From Sweltsa coloradensis (lineage: Eukaryota; Arthropoda; Insecta; Plecoptera; Chloroperlidae): a stretch of 64,000 bases of DNA. This document shows positions 9,479-19,959 of the stretch, one piece after another. The position numbers and the translations under genes were made by a program. The notes under the pieces are model-generated. The model was given only the letters and a program-made list of their open reading frames with translations. It searched no databases and was not told the DNA's origin. Numbering within the stretch: position 1 is the stretch's first letter; the number at the start of each line of letters is the position of its first letter. The DNA lies in assembly GCA_024449915.1 (NCBI GenBank), contig JAMZAV010001283.1:186001-250000 (forward strand), written 5' to 3'.

Positions 9479-11468
9479 ATGGTTGAACAAATCCGGGGAT
9501 TTCATTAAAAATCCAAAACAGTTTTGGTGTTTTTTCCCAGTAGGGGTTTGGGGTGTTTGATTTTGGTCCAGAGAAAGCAAAGAAACTTGATAAATTCTAT
9601 CGTGTTGCACGCATACAATACAAACAAATACAATCGAAAGGGTGGTAGACAGATCAAGCATAGCATATCAAGATTATCCATCCCAACTTGAGTCTTCAGG
9701 TTGAATTTAGGTGGAGGGTTGAACCTCCCTCCTTCAAATTTGATGAACTAAATCTTCATTATTGATTGTATTATATAATTCATAGAAATTTTAACAATTT
9801 AGAATTGTAATAAGACAGTGTAGTGTGCCTTTATACCTAAAAAGTAGGGTACAAGAAAAACTATCGGGTTTGAGTTTTGGTTGAATGGTGGGGAAGTGGG
9901 GTAGGGGGAGTAAGACGTGAACGTTCTATCCTCGTGTCTTCACACGTAACAGATTGACAACTCCTGTGCTCAACTCTGAAGTCACCTTACGGTTTGCACA
10001 TGTAGAGATGGATGGATGTATGGTGCAACTGCAATGACAGTCGTAACAGTCGAGAAACTGCTATAGTATAGTGGTAGCCTATGTTATTTGTTTTGTTTCT
10101 TTACTTGGTCAGCCACACTTGCCTATGTTGCTGGTGTGATGCTGAGAATGTGGGGTCTAGTTGTGGCCCCCGGGTTCAGCCCCTAGTTCCTGGAGTTGTA
10201 GCCTGTTGCGGGGGTGTTTCCTATAGCTAGACTGCAATGGATGCGTCGATAACGATTGGTTCGGACTTCGGAACAACACGATACCGGAATATGTCGGTAG
10301 GCTCGTCACAGTGCTCAATTCATACCTTGTAACCGGTTTACTGTGGCACAAACCGCTGGTTCTTCTTGCCAGGCTACTGTTGAGTGTGTGTACAAGTGTG
10401 GATACACTGGCGTGTCAATATTGCAGAGGAGGCTCTGACAAAAATGTATATTTGGTGTCTTCATACACACGTGCAACAGATTATTTCGAAGATACATCAA
10501 TATCTTCTATATTCAATTTTCAATTCAATTTATTATTATTCAACTGTGATTATTATTATGACATTTGATTATAGGACAGGTAAAACACTTAACAACAAGT
10601 AACTGGGTGTATCATAAATCGCCTCATAAATGATTTACATCGATCGGTTGGTGCTGTATTGTGGTGATGCCCCCCCACATTGCATGGTGCGGAGCCAGCC
10701 TCGCAGCTATTAACCTTGTTGACCTTGAGTGACCTTGCCTGCCACCCCCGAACTATAATATTCCCGGCTCTGTAGATGCTAATGACCTGGCCTGGGCGAT
10801 AGTGTTAGCAGCTATACACGTGCGTGGGAGTGATTACCTGTACACTAGGCGTGGGGATTGTGTGTGATGTCTTTGTCCTCGGCTATCATCAGGTTGGACG
10901 GGACTAGAATACCACTCGCTCAACTACACCATTGGTCTTGATTAAAAGGCATTGCCAATTGCGTTAGCTCCAGTGTGCGGCATAATAAGGCTCAATTGGT
11001 GTTCGTTCGTGCAGCCTCTGTAGTCGGCCGGGCTGACTTTTACTCTTTATTGCTTAGTATGTGAAACTGTGAATCATCAGATTGATTAACGCCCACGGTA
11101 CCCTAGCAACATAAAACACCTCACTCATAACTTCAGACGTGCATGAAGTTTTTAAACGGGCGCTGTTTCGTTCCAGCTCAGCTTTGATTCAGTGAAGTAA
11201 ACTTGTGAATAATGAACACGTCGGGTAGGGTCTTTGTTATCGCGTTCAGGCCTAGTGGAGTGGAAGTGGTTTCCCCACCAGTGTTGCGCTAGGTGCAGGT
11301 TTAGTGTAGGTGGACTGCACTCATATCACAGTGTAATGCCTCTCAGGCAGGCGCTACAAATCATTGGCTACAACCCTGGAAAACTAACAGCAGTCGTTGT
11401 ACCTAGGACGGTGTGATCCTAGGGTGTGCTGACTAGGGGCTAGTTAAAACGATACACAAGCCAAAAAT
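9479..11468. other. Unannotated non-coding stretch
   Basis: About 2 kb of unique-looking sequence. A GGGTTCAGCCCC motif near 10172 weakly resembles a B box but has no convincing partner. Open frames are 85 codons or shorter. No gene is recognised. Confidence 0.4.
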
Positions 11469-11476
11469 GCTCATCA

Positions 11477-11752
11477 CAGTGGCGGATCTAGGGGACGATC
11501 GCCCCTCCTTGATTCTTAAAAATTAACATTTTATTCTATAATGAGTCTAACAATCCAACAAGGGTATGATAACGTATCAAACTGTATGGTAAATCTAATA
11601 AAACTTATTGAAATATACCCTTTCTAAAACAATTTAAACACTTTTTTGACAAAACATCATTTAAAAAATTCGCTGGGGGGCCTCGCCCCCCTGACGTTGC
11701 GTTACGCCAACTCTATCGCCACCCCCTTACAGAGGTCCTGAATCCGCCCCTG
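11477..11752. mobile_element. hAT-like MITE (276 bp)
   Basis: Seen: an exact 8 bp TSD GCTCATCA at 11469-11476 and 11753-11760. The left end is CAGTGGCGGATCTAGGGG and the right end, reverse complemented, is CAGGGGCGGATTCAGGAC, giving imperfect TIRs of about 18 bp. A GGGGGCCTCGCCCCC hairpin lies near the right end and the interior is AT-rich. Known: 8 bp TSD with CAG-starting TIRs fits hAT. Too short to encode a transposase. Confidence 0.85.
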
Positions 11753-11760
11753 GCTCATCA

Positions 11761-12667
11761 TCTCATTCACCCCCCCCCCCCCCTTCGACAACGTGTTCCT
11801 GCACGCCTGATGCCTCTTTATAGTTTCTACTGTACCTCGTATGAGTTGTCGACGCTGGTGCAAAGTCCGGGGTTGATTCCCGCGTCCCTACAATTCGAAA
11901 CATTTGATTTGGACCACATAGGACAAAGTTTTGAGTGGTGACTTCGCAATTAAAAACAGTCAGTTCTCGTTGATTGTTTACAACGACACGGGTAACGTTC
12001 GGTGTGATTGATGCCGTTTTAGTCTGCAAGTGTAAATCTTGGAGTTCTTTAGTTTGCGAGGAAACTTTGTGAAACAACTCAGTTTAACTAGACGTGATTA
12101 ATATGCTTCGCTCGCTCGAGGCTCATTCGACCAAAGTGGCCACGTTATAATCAACAGAGTGGTCCAGCTCTAGTTATAGTAGCTCACAAGAGCGTCATCA
12201 TATTATCATTAGTCTAACTTGGACAAAACACCACTCACTTCTGTAGGTATAGGGTTCGTCGTCGAGCTGCATTGTAAAATACAATTGGGCCTACAAATTT
12301 AGATTTGCATTTAGATTGTGTTCACTCAATTACAGAAGTCGAGTAGTTTCGATTCGAGCCGCGATTGTCGTCGATGGTCTATCTAGGTCTTTATGACCTA
12401 AAAACTTGTGAATTTGAGATCTTTTTTGATACAAAGTACAAACTTACATAATGAGCATATAACAAGCTCCGTATGGACCCGGGCCCGGGGTAGAATTTGG
12501 GCCAGGTATCTCCTCCCCTGACTGCACGTTATCTATCTGGGGATTTATTTCTTCCTGATCTGGATTATCTGGCTCCTGTTCTGGCTCCATTTTCCTCACA
12601 AGGCTTATCCGTAGTCTCGCAAACATCAGGTAGTAATAGTAGTACGATAAGTAGGGGAGTATTTCAC
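11761..12667. other. Non-coding stretch beginning with a C14 tract
   Basis: A C14 homopolymer occupies 11770-11783, directly next to the hAT-like element's TSD. The minus-strand frame at 11763-12077 ends in glycines encoded by that tract. No gene is recognised. GCTTCGCTCGCTCGAGG near 12105 recalls the AT-rich family's end but nothing around it matches. Confidence 0.4.
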
Positions 12668-12766
12668 TAGTCGAGCTCTGGAAGTCGTCGGGGACCCTCT
12701 CCTCTCTCTAACGACCTCCCTGACGTCGACGACTATAACCCGGCAGTGACGTCACTAAGGGATATT
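12668..12766 (+). repeat. GAC/GTC-rich dispersed family, partial copy
   Basis: CGAGCTCTGGAAGTCGTCGG, then ACGACCTCCCTGACGTCGAC and GTGACGTCAC match the core of the copies at 3730 and 22495. Similar 3' material (GATGACGTCACGACC, then CCCCACATCCCCTAG) reappears at 13570-13655, so the copy may have been split by later insertions. That split is inference. Confidence 0.45.
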
Positions 12767-12769
12767 GGA

Positions 12770-13010
12770 GCCCCCCCCCCCAATAATTTGCTCGTTTTCC
12801 TTTTTTCCCACCAATTAACAACCCCATAGCTGGTCATCCTGTAAAAGGCACAGATTTTAACCAAAATTACCTCGAAGGAGAAAATCTTTAGATTAAAAAG
12901 AGAAGTTAGTAGATACTAAGCTGGTTATTGTAAATTGTAATGCTTTAAAACGCACAGATTTTCACCAAATTTACCTTCAAGAAGAAGTAATTTACAGGCG
13001 GCAAGCCCCC
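12770..13010. repeat. Element sharing sub-repeats with the 61 kb hAT-like element
   Basis: Two sub-repeats, GGCACAGATTTTAACCAAAA (about 12847) and CGCACAGATTTTCACCAAAT (about 12950), are spaced about 102 bp apart. They are the reverse complement of the internal TTTGGTGAAAATCTGTGCGT repeats of the element at 60998-61557. A C11 tract begins the region and GGCAAGCCCCCGACCCGAAC ends it. No TSD was found. Confidence 0.5.
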
Positions 13011-13071
13011 GACCCGAACCCCCACTTAGCCTTCAGTCCATCTAGGCCTATCAAATAATTGGTTGAACTCC

Positions 13072-13426
13072 CAGGGTGTCTACAAGACTGGAAAACCTGG
13101 AAAAGTCAGGGAATTTAAAAAATGTGGAAGTCATTTTTTGGGGGGATTTTACTAGAAATGTTAAAAAAAATCGTAATTTCAATACCTTTTTTGTTGCTGA
13201 AAATAGAAATTGTCAATTAAAAAAAAAAAACAATTCTTTAAATATTTTGCCGTGGCCTGGCTGGTGTTAAAAATTCCCGACGAAATCGACATTGAATTCA
13301 TAAACAATTTTTCCTCCATTATAATGTGCGGGAAAGCCAAATATGCAGCCTGAAAAATATAATTATCCATTTGGAAAACCTGGAAAAGTCAGGGAATTTT
13401 GTAATTGAAAATTTGTAGATACCCTG
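13072..13426. mobile_element. hAT-like non-autonomous element (355 bp)
   Basis: The ends are inverted: CAGGGTGTCTACAA on the left, and CAGGGTATCTACAA when the right end is reverse complemented. GGAAAACCTGGAAAAGTCAG then GGAATTT occurs near both ends but in the same orientation (about 13091 and 13374). The flanks TGAACTCC (13064-13071) and TGACTCC (13429-13435) could be an 8 bp TSD with one base lost. No transposase is present; the 60-codon frames inside are AT-rich noise. Confidence 0.6.
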
Positions 13427-13559
13427 CCTGACTCCTCTTTATGAATTTCTGGATTCGCCATTAAAGCTCGCCTCCCCTTGCAAATTTTTGGATTTGTCAC
13501 TGCTGGATTCCCCCCCCATATGTCCAAACTCTAGTGACGCTCCTCCTGCCTTGGTATAA

Positions 13560-13670
13560 CGGCGACCCCACCGATGACGTCACGACCACTACGTGAGTAA
13601 TACACCTGCATGTGGCGGATCTCTCCGTCATGGGTATTTCCTCCCCACATCCCCTAGGTGAGAGAGCCGC
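13560..13670 (+). repeat. GAC/GTC-rich family, possible 3' portion
   Basis: GATGACGTCACGACC (about 13572) and CTCCCCACATCCCCTAGG (about 13641) resemble parts of the copies at 3700-4015 and 26317-26440. Short and diverged, so assignment is tentative. Confidence 0.3.
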
Positions 13671-13704
13671 AATATGACTTTATAGATGACGAAACAAGAT
13701 AATT

Positions 13705-14455
13705 GGATGAGCGTAGCGAGCGTAGCGAGCGAAGCGAAGATTCCATTTCTACTACACTGGAGAAAAAAATCCGGAATGTTTTTTTTCTTCTTTCTGTATT
13801 TTTGTCTGTTTGTCCACACGATTCCGGCTAAACCGATACTCCGATTGCGATAAAATTTTATGGAGGCCTTCGAAATCTCTAAACTTAGAACTGCCACGTT
13901 TTTGAGCACAATCAGAAAATTATTTCTCATGAAAATCGCAATTTTACGATTTTTTTCGATTTTTTAAAAATTTCTTCGACTTATAACACCTACATGCTTT
14001 ATTCGATTTTAATGATTTTTGCACAGAACCTTTATTTTATGAATTAAAATATTCTTGTGAAATTTGAGCGCAATTGAAAAATATTTATCTAAAAAATCAA
14101 AATTTTACAGGTTTTTTCTTTTTTTAAACAATTTTTGACTTATGGTATTAACACCTACATGTTTTAATCCGATTGTAATGATTTTTTCGCAGAACCTTAA
14201 TTTTATGAATAATATATTAGTGTTTAAATTTGAGCGAACAATCAGAAAATTATTTCTTAAAAAAATCGCAATTTTACGATTTTTTGAACAATTACGATTA
14301 ATTAAAAAAAAAATGAATTAATTAAGTTAATTTTTAATTTTATTTAATTTAATTTAAAAAAATTTCAATTAGTAATGATTTTGCCACAGAACAACCAAAA
14401 ATTCGCATAACACATGGCTGCTCAATGCACCAATTACGCTCATCCAACAACGTCG
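13705..14455 (-). repeat. AT-rich dispersed repeat family, copy 2 (reverse)
   Basis: Reverse-oriented relative of 4360-5025. Reading plus strand, it starts GGATGAGCGTAGCGAGCG, passes ATTCCATTTCTACTACACTG, CGATTCCGGCTAAACCGA and TTATTTCTCATGAAAATCGC, then two sub-repeats with ACACCTACATG (about 13987 and 14150), and ends CACCAATTACGCTCATCC then AACAACG at about 14455. The flanking bases differ from copy 1 at the low-coordinate end, so the boundary there is probably real. The minus-strand 100-codon frame at 13628-13930 is internal to it and has no domain. Confidence 0.65.
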
Positions 14456-14459
14456 GCGG

Positions 14460-14900
14460 GACTTAAGCGTTTACCCTATAAGCTATAACCAAACAACCAT
14501 CTTATTCTAAAACATTCTCTATTTACATCCCATTTTACTTAGTCCTTGACCCATCCTCCACGTGCTATTCGGATACGGCCAACGATTTGGCTGATGTTCA
14601 ATTCCTTAGTCACCCCAAGGTCACAGCCAAGATGGATAATAAATGCTTCTGCCAGATTTGTTCAAGGCGGTAAATTGTTTGGGCAGCTCGCTCGGATACG
14701 TAGTGAAACAAGATTATTTTCTCGGGAAATATGACAGAAACAGAATCAAAATAAATAGGCCTACTACATTTCTTCGCTGACACCATCAACGAGCCAGGAA
14801 TAATGTCCAACCTGAGATCGGTAGGACTATTTGAAGTGGGAGATACAGAATGGATGATAATGGGACTCGCCACAAATATGACCACACACCTAGAATCTAT
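14460..14900. other. Probable SINE body plus unannotated sequence
   Basis: If the tRNA-like head at 14900-14990 (minus strand) begins a SINE, its body extends into this stretch. I could not find its tail. A minus-strand frame of 135 codons (14610-15017) runs through it and is not supported as a gene. Confidence 0.3.
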
Positions 14901-14990
14901 ATATAGGAAATCCATCTCATCGGGGTATCGAACCCCGGTCTCCCGAATAGTGGTCTGGTGCTTTACCCCTAAGCCTTTGAGACGGTTAAT
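14900..14990 (-). repeat. tRNA-derived SINE head, reverse orientation
   Basis: On the minus strand: an A-box-like GGCTTAGGGGTAAAGCACC, then GGGAGACCGGGGTTCGATAC ending CCCGATGAGATGG. The B box GGGGTTCGATACCCCG is a perfect T-arm-like hairpin. The GAGATG just after it is shared with the heads at 15040 and 28160, marking one SINE family. It lies head-to-head with the copy at 15040. Confidence 0.7.
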
Positions 14991-15039
14991 TTCATAACAT
15001 CTGGATTGTAGGTGCATTAAAGATCTGATTATATTGTAA

Positions 15040-15125
15040 AAGTACTGGCAATCGGAAGTCCGGGGTTCGATACCCCGCTGAGATGACTTTTGTATTTCTT
15101 GATTGATTTCCTTGTGATCAATTTC
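15040..15125 (+). repeat. tRNA-derived SINE head, forward orientation
   Basis: GGAAGTCCGGGGTTCGATAC, CCCGCTGAGATGAC and an AT-rich TTTTGTATTTCTTGATTG body match the heads at 14900-14990 (opposite strand) and 28160-28260. The A-box side is degraded. Its B-box region is complementary to the neighbouring reverse copy at 14922-14940, giving an inverted pair with about 120 bp between. Confidence 0.65.
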
Positions 15126-16013
15126 ACCTGGAGTGTTTCTAGTACTAGAATGTCCGCCTTGTCGTGTATACTGTATACTCCGGAGTGGACACCAGACCCA
15201 GACCAGACCCGCTGCCTATGCCGTCTGTCGTAGTTGGTGTAATTACAGTGTAGTTTAACTTCCGTTACCGCACGATAATCTGTATCCGTTACAGCTGGAT
15301 TTATGTACATAATAATAACAGTTAGTGAGGTTATTCTGCTGCTGGTGATTTAAATCCTGTGAATTAATTAGGTCTAATTGATAAACTCCGTTCTCCGACG
15401 AGCCACGTGGCCCCACATTATACCATTGCCACGGGACCGAGGACACAGCAGTGTCGGTATCATACTAATATTTCAACGAGCCGCAACATTCAATCTCAAG
15501 CTACGAGTTATTAAATGTTGTTTTGATATTATAATGTTCTTCTGAAAGTAACGTTCGTATGGTGCCGGTTTCTTTTGTCAGGCGGTATATTTGTGAGTGT
15601 TGTAGGGCGTACCGGTTGAACGAAACAATCTTGATACGAAAGTAATATAAAAATAAAAAATCTCATATATCATACATTTCGGTGGTCGACGACTCGACGG
15701 TTGTGTGTAGAAGCAATAAATTTAAAAAAATCGTTGCTCAAAATTGATGTTTGAAGAAAAAAATAACGATATTTTAGCCTAACTTTCTGGACTTGAGGAT
15801 ATCGGGCTAAGTGCAATCTAGTGAATCTAATAGCCTCAAGTTCCAAGTGGTATTTCTGTTCACCATTCGTTTAGAACATTCTCACATTAACGATTGCGCA
15901 TTTTCAACTAATGAAAATCGCCCCGTTTTGAAACTGTTATTATTGTTTTATGGCATAAATTAGAAATCATACGAAGCTTCCTGTTTAATCCATCTTTAGT
16001 CGTGACGTTCCTG
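15126..16013. other. Unannotated non-coding stretch
   Basis: Unique-looking, moderately AT-rich. No gene, TIR pair or tRNA-like motif was identified. Confidence 0.4.
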
Positions 16014-16163
16014 GAGTGAGTGTGAATGAGTTTGTGAGTGAGTGTGAGTGTGAATGTGAATGTGATGTGTGAGTGTGAGTAGTGAGGTATGAGTGTGAGG
16101 TGAGTGAGTGGAGTGAGTGAGTGAGTGAGTGAGTGAGTGAGAGAGTGAGGGAGCGGGCGAGTG
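16014..16163. repeat. (GAGT)n / (GTGA)n microsatellite
   Basis: Imperfect tetranucleotide repeat, mixing GAGTGTGA and GAGTGAGT units, purest at about 16105-16145. It explains the threonine/histidine/serine/leucine-rich minus-strand frame at 15908-16339, which is not a gene. Confidence 0.9.
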
Positions 16164-16785
16164 AGGCCTTCGCCTGCTGATTTACTTGAGGTTAGGCAAC
16201 CGCAATAATCATGTGTCGAAGAGTGTTTGCACCCGACCTTGCCTTGTCTTGTGTGAGAAGTGTCCGGCCTCTGTGCAGGCGATTGATTGATTGATTCTTT
16301 CTTGTCGCCACTCAAGTCTTCAAGTACTACGTAGTACATGCATGATTGAGAGTACGTAGACAGTATAATAGTGGAGGCGAGATGTGGTCGCGTGCTGTTA
16401 GGTCGTCAGGCTACATAGACTAGGCTAGCTTTGTGATTCTATTAGCAAGAGAGTTTGAGGATTTAAATTTATTACAATTGTAAAATAATAATGATGTGTT
16501 TGCCTGATTGTCATGTACCCCCCTTTGCGTACAGAGTGAAAAACAATTCATTTGGCTGGTGACCAACCATTCACTGTTGCTTGACCACAAGGATCCAGCC
16601 TAATTAATAAACAAAGTACTCATTTAAAATAGTATAAACTAATTACAGTTATAAATGGTTTTGACCGAAGCCTTTTGTTTGGTCTTCTATCATTGAAACA
16701 GCTAGGTACCTATGAAGGAAGAAGTGAGGCACTGCCATGCCGGGCCTGGTACCTGTTAGCCGTGTAGTTCATCTCACGCGCGTGA
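16164..16785. other. Unannotated non-coding stretch
   Basis: A short (GATT)4 run lies at 16279-16295. Otherwise unique-looking and without recognisable features. Confidence 0.4.
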
Positions 16786-16900
16786 TACGTGCCGCCTCTC
16801 ACTTTCATCTGGACGTGCGCAAAGTTCACGGCCACCTGTGTGTGACTGCGCGCCAGGTTCGATCCCCGCCGCGGCCGGAGGACGAGCCACTGGCCAGATG
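16786..16900 (+). repeat. tRNA-derived SINE-like head
   Basis: B-box-like GCCAGGTTCGATCCCCGCC at 16851-16869, with a possible A-box-like CGTGCGCAAAGTTCACGG about 45 bp upstream (16814-16831). The open frames on both strands here (60-83 codons) simply follow the GC-rich SINE head. Not a functional tRNA: there is no paired acceptor stem. Confidence 0.45.
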
Positions 16901-17248
16901 TTTCCGTGGTGTAGTGAGCTAGCTGGAAGTTGCTTCTCAGGCCTTGGAGCCTTGGAGGCAACCACGTGTCTTACTATAGGAGAACCTCGGCCGGTGTAAT
17001 GGAATACTTATACCCGGAGAATATTAATTACCCAAGTTAGACCATACATATTTACCAGATCGTAAACTCAACACAGCACCTGGTATCATTGGGTGTTCTA
17101 TACTCAATGTTAGTATATCTTTACCGCGTGTATAGCTCTACCGAAATATAAGTGGTACAGTAATAGGGCAACGTCAATCAGGTTCGCCCGGATTCCCGTG
17201 ACGGAGTTGAACCCGTGAAGTTACTGAATAGGGGCCCAGGATAGCAAC
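16901..17248. other. Unannotated non-coding stretch
   Basis: GTAATGGAATACTTATACCC near 16997 resembles GTAATGGAATATCTTTACCC near 22287, perhaps a shared transposon fragment. Nothing else was seen. Confidence 0.3.
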
Positions 17249-17459
17249 ATCGGGGTTTGGTCACAGGACTCTTTACATTGTGGTTCCAGTGGACACATGG
17301 CGGTGACCAAACGTCGATCGTTCTGCCCTCTGGTGGGAAATCTGTCACCCTCCACAACAATAATGCACGGCCGTCAAAATGTTGTAAACATTCCTGTTTT
17401 ATCAACGTCCAGACAACTGTGACCAAACCCCGATCGTTCTGCGCACTGGTGGGAGATTA
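17249..17459. repeat. Inverted plus direct repeat cluster
   Basis: A perfect 18 bp inverted repeat pairs ATCGGGGTTTGGTCACAG (17249-17266) with its complement at 17417-17434. The second arm is also the start of a direct duplicate: GTGACCAAACGTCGATCG then TTCTGCCCTCTGGTGGGA (from 17303) versus GTGACCAAACCCCGATCG then TTCTGCGCACTGGTGGGA (from 17419). This geometry suggests a small rearranged DNA transposon with no identifiable TSD. Confidence 0.65.
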
Positions 17460-18655
17460 GTTTAATCATTGCCATGTACTACAACTTTATAATGAATTTG
17501 AGACTTGAGAGGAAGGAACGTCAATGAAATCAACTAACAACACATGCATTTGATGCATGCAAGCATGTGAGGTCATTGCGTTCCTGACTAGACTAACATT
17601 CTCTCAAAGTCACTAGTTAAATACTGAGCCAGCAAGATGTTACCACGTATATACAGAATACAGACTCCAACTTGAAACATAACTTTGTGCAGATCACTCC
17701 CAACCCAAGAGAAATGTGCCCTGTCGTGTTGTCCATGTTTTATCTCTGTTGTTTCAACTTTGAATTGATTGGTGTTCGTCTCGTCTTGACGAGTCACCCG
17801 GAACTTTGTAAACAAGTGTAATCAAGTTGAACATGAAGGCATAATATGTTTGTGGAGGTTTTTTGATTGAGAGTTGCCGAAAGTTTCTGACGAGGATGGG
17901 TTTCGTTTCTTAGTTTCGAATACTCCCGCCAAGACGGCGCCGCTGGGATATCACCTCGTTCATCGGAGACGTTAGTCAATCAATCAGCTGGATTACCTTA
18001 GCTTTGTTTGTAAACGTTGTTCGTTTAGTTTCCGGGCACTTTTACACATATTGACAGTTGGCAAATAACTATTCGATTGGCCAGTATCACCCGACGTATA
18101 TGAGTCTTGAACTTTAATTGTCTAGATTCTAGAAAGGATAGGCCTACCTATGGGCAGCTCTAGAGTAATAGTTTTTAATAAGCCTTAAAAAATAACTGAA
18201 ATTATTTATTTTAACCATTTTTTAACCATATCCAAATTCATTTTTCTTTAATTTTTTTTCTTTCTGAAAAGTGTGATAGTTTGTGAACCCTTTATTTCCG
18301 CTCCTTGAGAGCTGTGAAAGTTCAATCAGCCTAGCGCTCAGGATTGGGCCAAATGCACATGTCCTTGTTGTTGACTGGCGGATTCTTCAGTGTGTTATGA
18401 ACGTAAAGCGCTTCCCCGTGGCCATGCTATCTGTAGTTAGATACACAGTGGACTTGAATGAGCCGACGCTGTGCTAATGTTTGTTACACCGGCAAGGAGA
18501 GCCGACCCTGAAGGTTAGATAAGTCAGTGTGGCCGTGAATAGTTGGTAGGATGGAGTTGCAAAACTCGTTCATGATTCCAAACCTGCGGATCAAGCTTTA
18601 CACAGCAAACACCTTCTTATCTCTAGACCTAGACTCTTATCCAACACCCCAGTAC
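17460..18655. other. Unannotated non-coding stretch
   Basis: Unique-looking. A short dyad TGCATTTGATGCATGCAAGC lies near 17546. Open frames are 75 codons or fewer. No gene is recognised. Confidence 0.4.
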
Positions 18656-18860
18656 TAGAGATGCGAATTTAAAAAAAACGGCGGCCCGGCCCGGCCCGAG
18701 GCCCGACCCGAAACGGTCCGGCCCGGGCCCGGCCCGACTATTAAAAAAATACTGCGGCCCGGCCCGAACCCGGCCCGAAAGATAATCATCCTGGCCCGGC
18801 CCGGCCCGAAAGTCTGGCCCGGCCCGAAGGTTGGCCCGAAAGTCTGAATTTTTAGACTCG
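18656..18860. repeat. GGCCCG-rich repeat, left member of a pair
   Basis: Begins TAGAGATGCGAATTT and continues as dense CGGCCCGGCCCG and GGCCCGAAAG words. The start is complementary to the AAATTCCCATCTCTA end at 19942-19956, so the two blocks may be the termini of one 1.3 kb element. The 'Phe-Gly-Pro-Gly' minus-strand frame is an artefact of this repeat. Confidence 0.6.
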
Positions 18861-19549
18861 TCAAAGCAAATGGGCCGCCTTTGCCAACAGTATGATAGTA
18901 TTTCTTAGTTTTGCGATTATATACCGTTTATAACGCACCGTTATACCTAGCTAGATCGGGTGGGCATTGGGCAGTGTAGACCTAAAGCAAATTGCCCATA
19001 TGGCATGTTTATGATGAATTGTGCGTGTATATTTATCGATATGAGTGATGCCGCCAATAAGGGATGCAGATGTAGTTGTAGGCCTACATATTTATGTAAG
19101 AGCACGTTCTTTTTTGTGTTTATTAGGGACTAGAGACCAGGCGAGTGAGTATACTGTTATTTCAAATCATATTGAACGGTGAAAAGCAAAGTGCCGAGTG
19201 ACATGTTCATAAATTATTAATATTTATGACTTTAAGTCTATGAGTATTGAGCTTGTATTGACATCGATGGGATCACGGGAGGAATGCCGCCACCGCCAGG
19301 CGGCAACAGATGCCTTCTTCATAGTCTGTCCATCTTCTTGTCGAAGCACGTTCGATATTGTGTTCGGGAGTATTGTATCGCAAATCATGCTGTGGGGATG
19401 TGGTGAATGTCCACTCCAAACCCTTCTGTCCACCTCGACGTCGAAGCTCATTATAGTCTAAGCAAGAGGTTGGATTCTATAGGAGATGAAACTTTAATTA
19501 TAATATAATAATAAGACTGTGAAAACGCATTGTTTTTGTCTGTCTGCTG

Positions 19550-19552
<3 letters not shown>
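18861..19552. other. Sequence between the two GGCCCG-rich blocks
   Basis: Unique-looking; no transposase-like frame. If 18656-19956 is one element, this would be its interior or a nested insertion. Confidence 0.3.
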
Positions 19553-19595
<43 letters not shown>

Positions 19596-19596
19596 T
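19553..19596. repeat. (TTTC)n microsatellite
   Basis: About eleven perfect CTTT units. It sits just upstream of the right GGCCCG-rich block. Confidence 0.95.
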
Positions 19597-19639
19597 AACG
19601 TTTATCCTATTCAGTTAAAAAAATGATTTACAAATCAAC

Positions 19640-19956
19640 TTCTCAATGCTTCGGCTCGGCCCGAAGCCCGAAACCGAAACTATCCCGAGCCGGAGCCGAA
19701 GCATGCCGGGCCGGGCCGGGCCAAAACACCAATCTCTATTTCCTAAGTTAAATATGGTGCCCAGCCCAAAGCCTGGCCCGAAAGCCCGAAACGGCCCGAA
19801 AGCCCAAACTGGCTGAAAGCCCAAAACAGCACGAAACGGCCCGGCACGGCCAGAAATTTTAATGCTTCGGGCCCGGCCCGGGAAGCCCGAAAATAACAAA
19901 AACATCCGGCCCGGCCCGGGCTTTCGGGCCGGGCCGGGCCAAAATTCCCATCTCTA
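19640..19956. repeat. GGCCCG-rich repeat, right member of a pair
   Basis: Several alternating CCGAAGCCCGAAACC, GGGCCGGGCCGGGCC and GGCCCGGCCCGGGC segments, ending GGCCAAAATTCCCATCTCTA. The last 15 bases pair with the left block's start at 18656. Flanking bases (CCCAGTAC on the left, CCAGCACT on the right) are only loosely alike, so no TSD is claimed. Confidence 0.6.
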
Positions 19957-19959
19957 CCA

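Noticed and set aside
14915..14985. Functional tRNA gene on the minus strand
   Set aside because: Good B-box arm, but acceptor and anticodon arms do not pair convincingly, and the same head recurs with a SINE body at 15040 and 28160.
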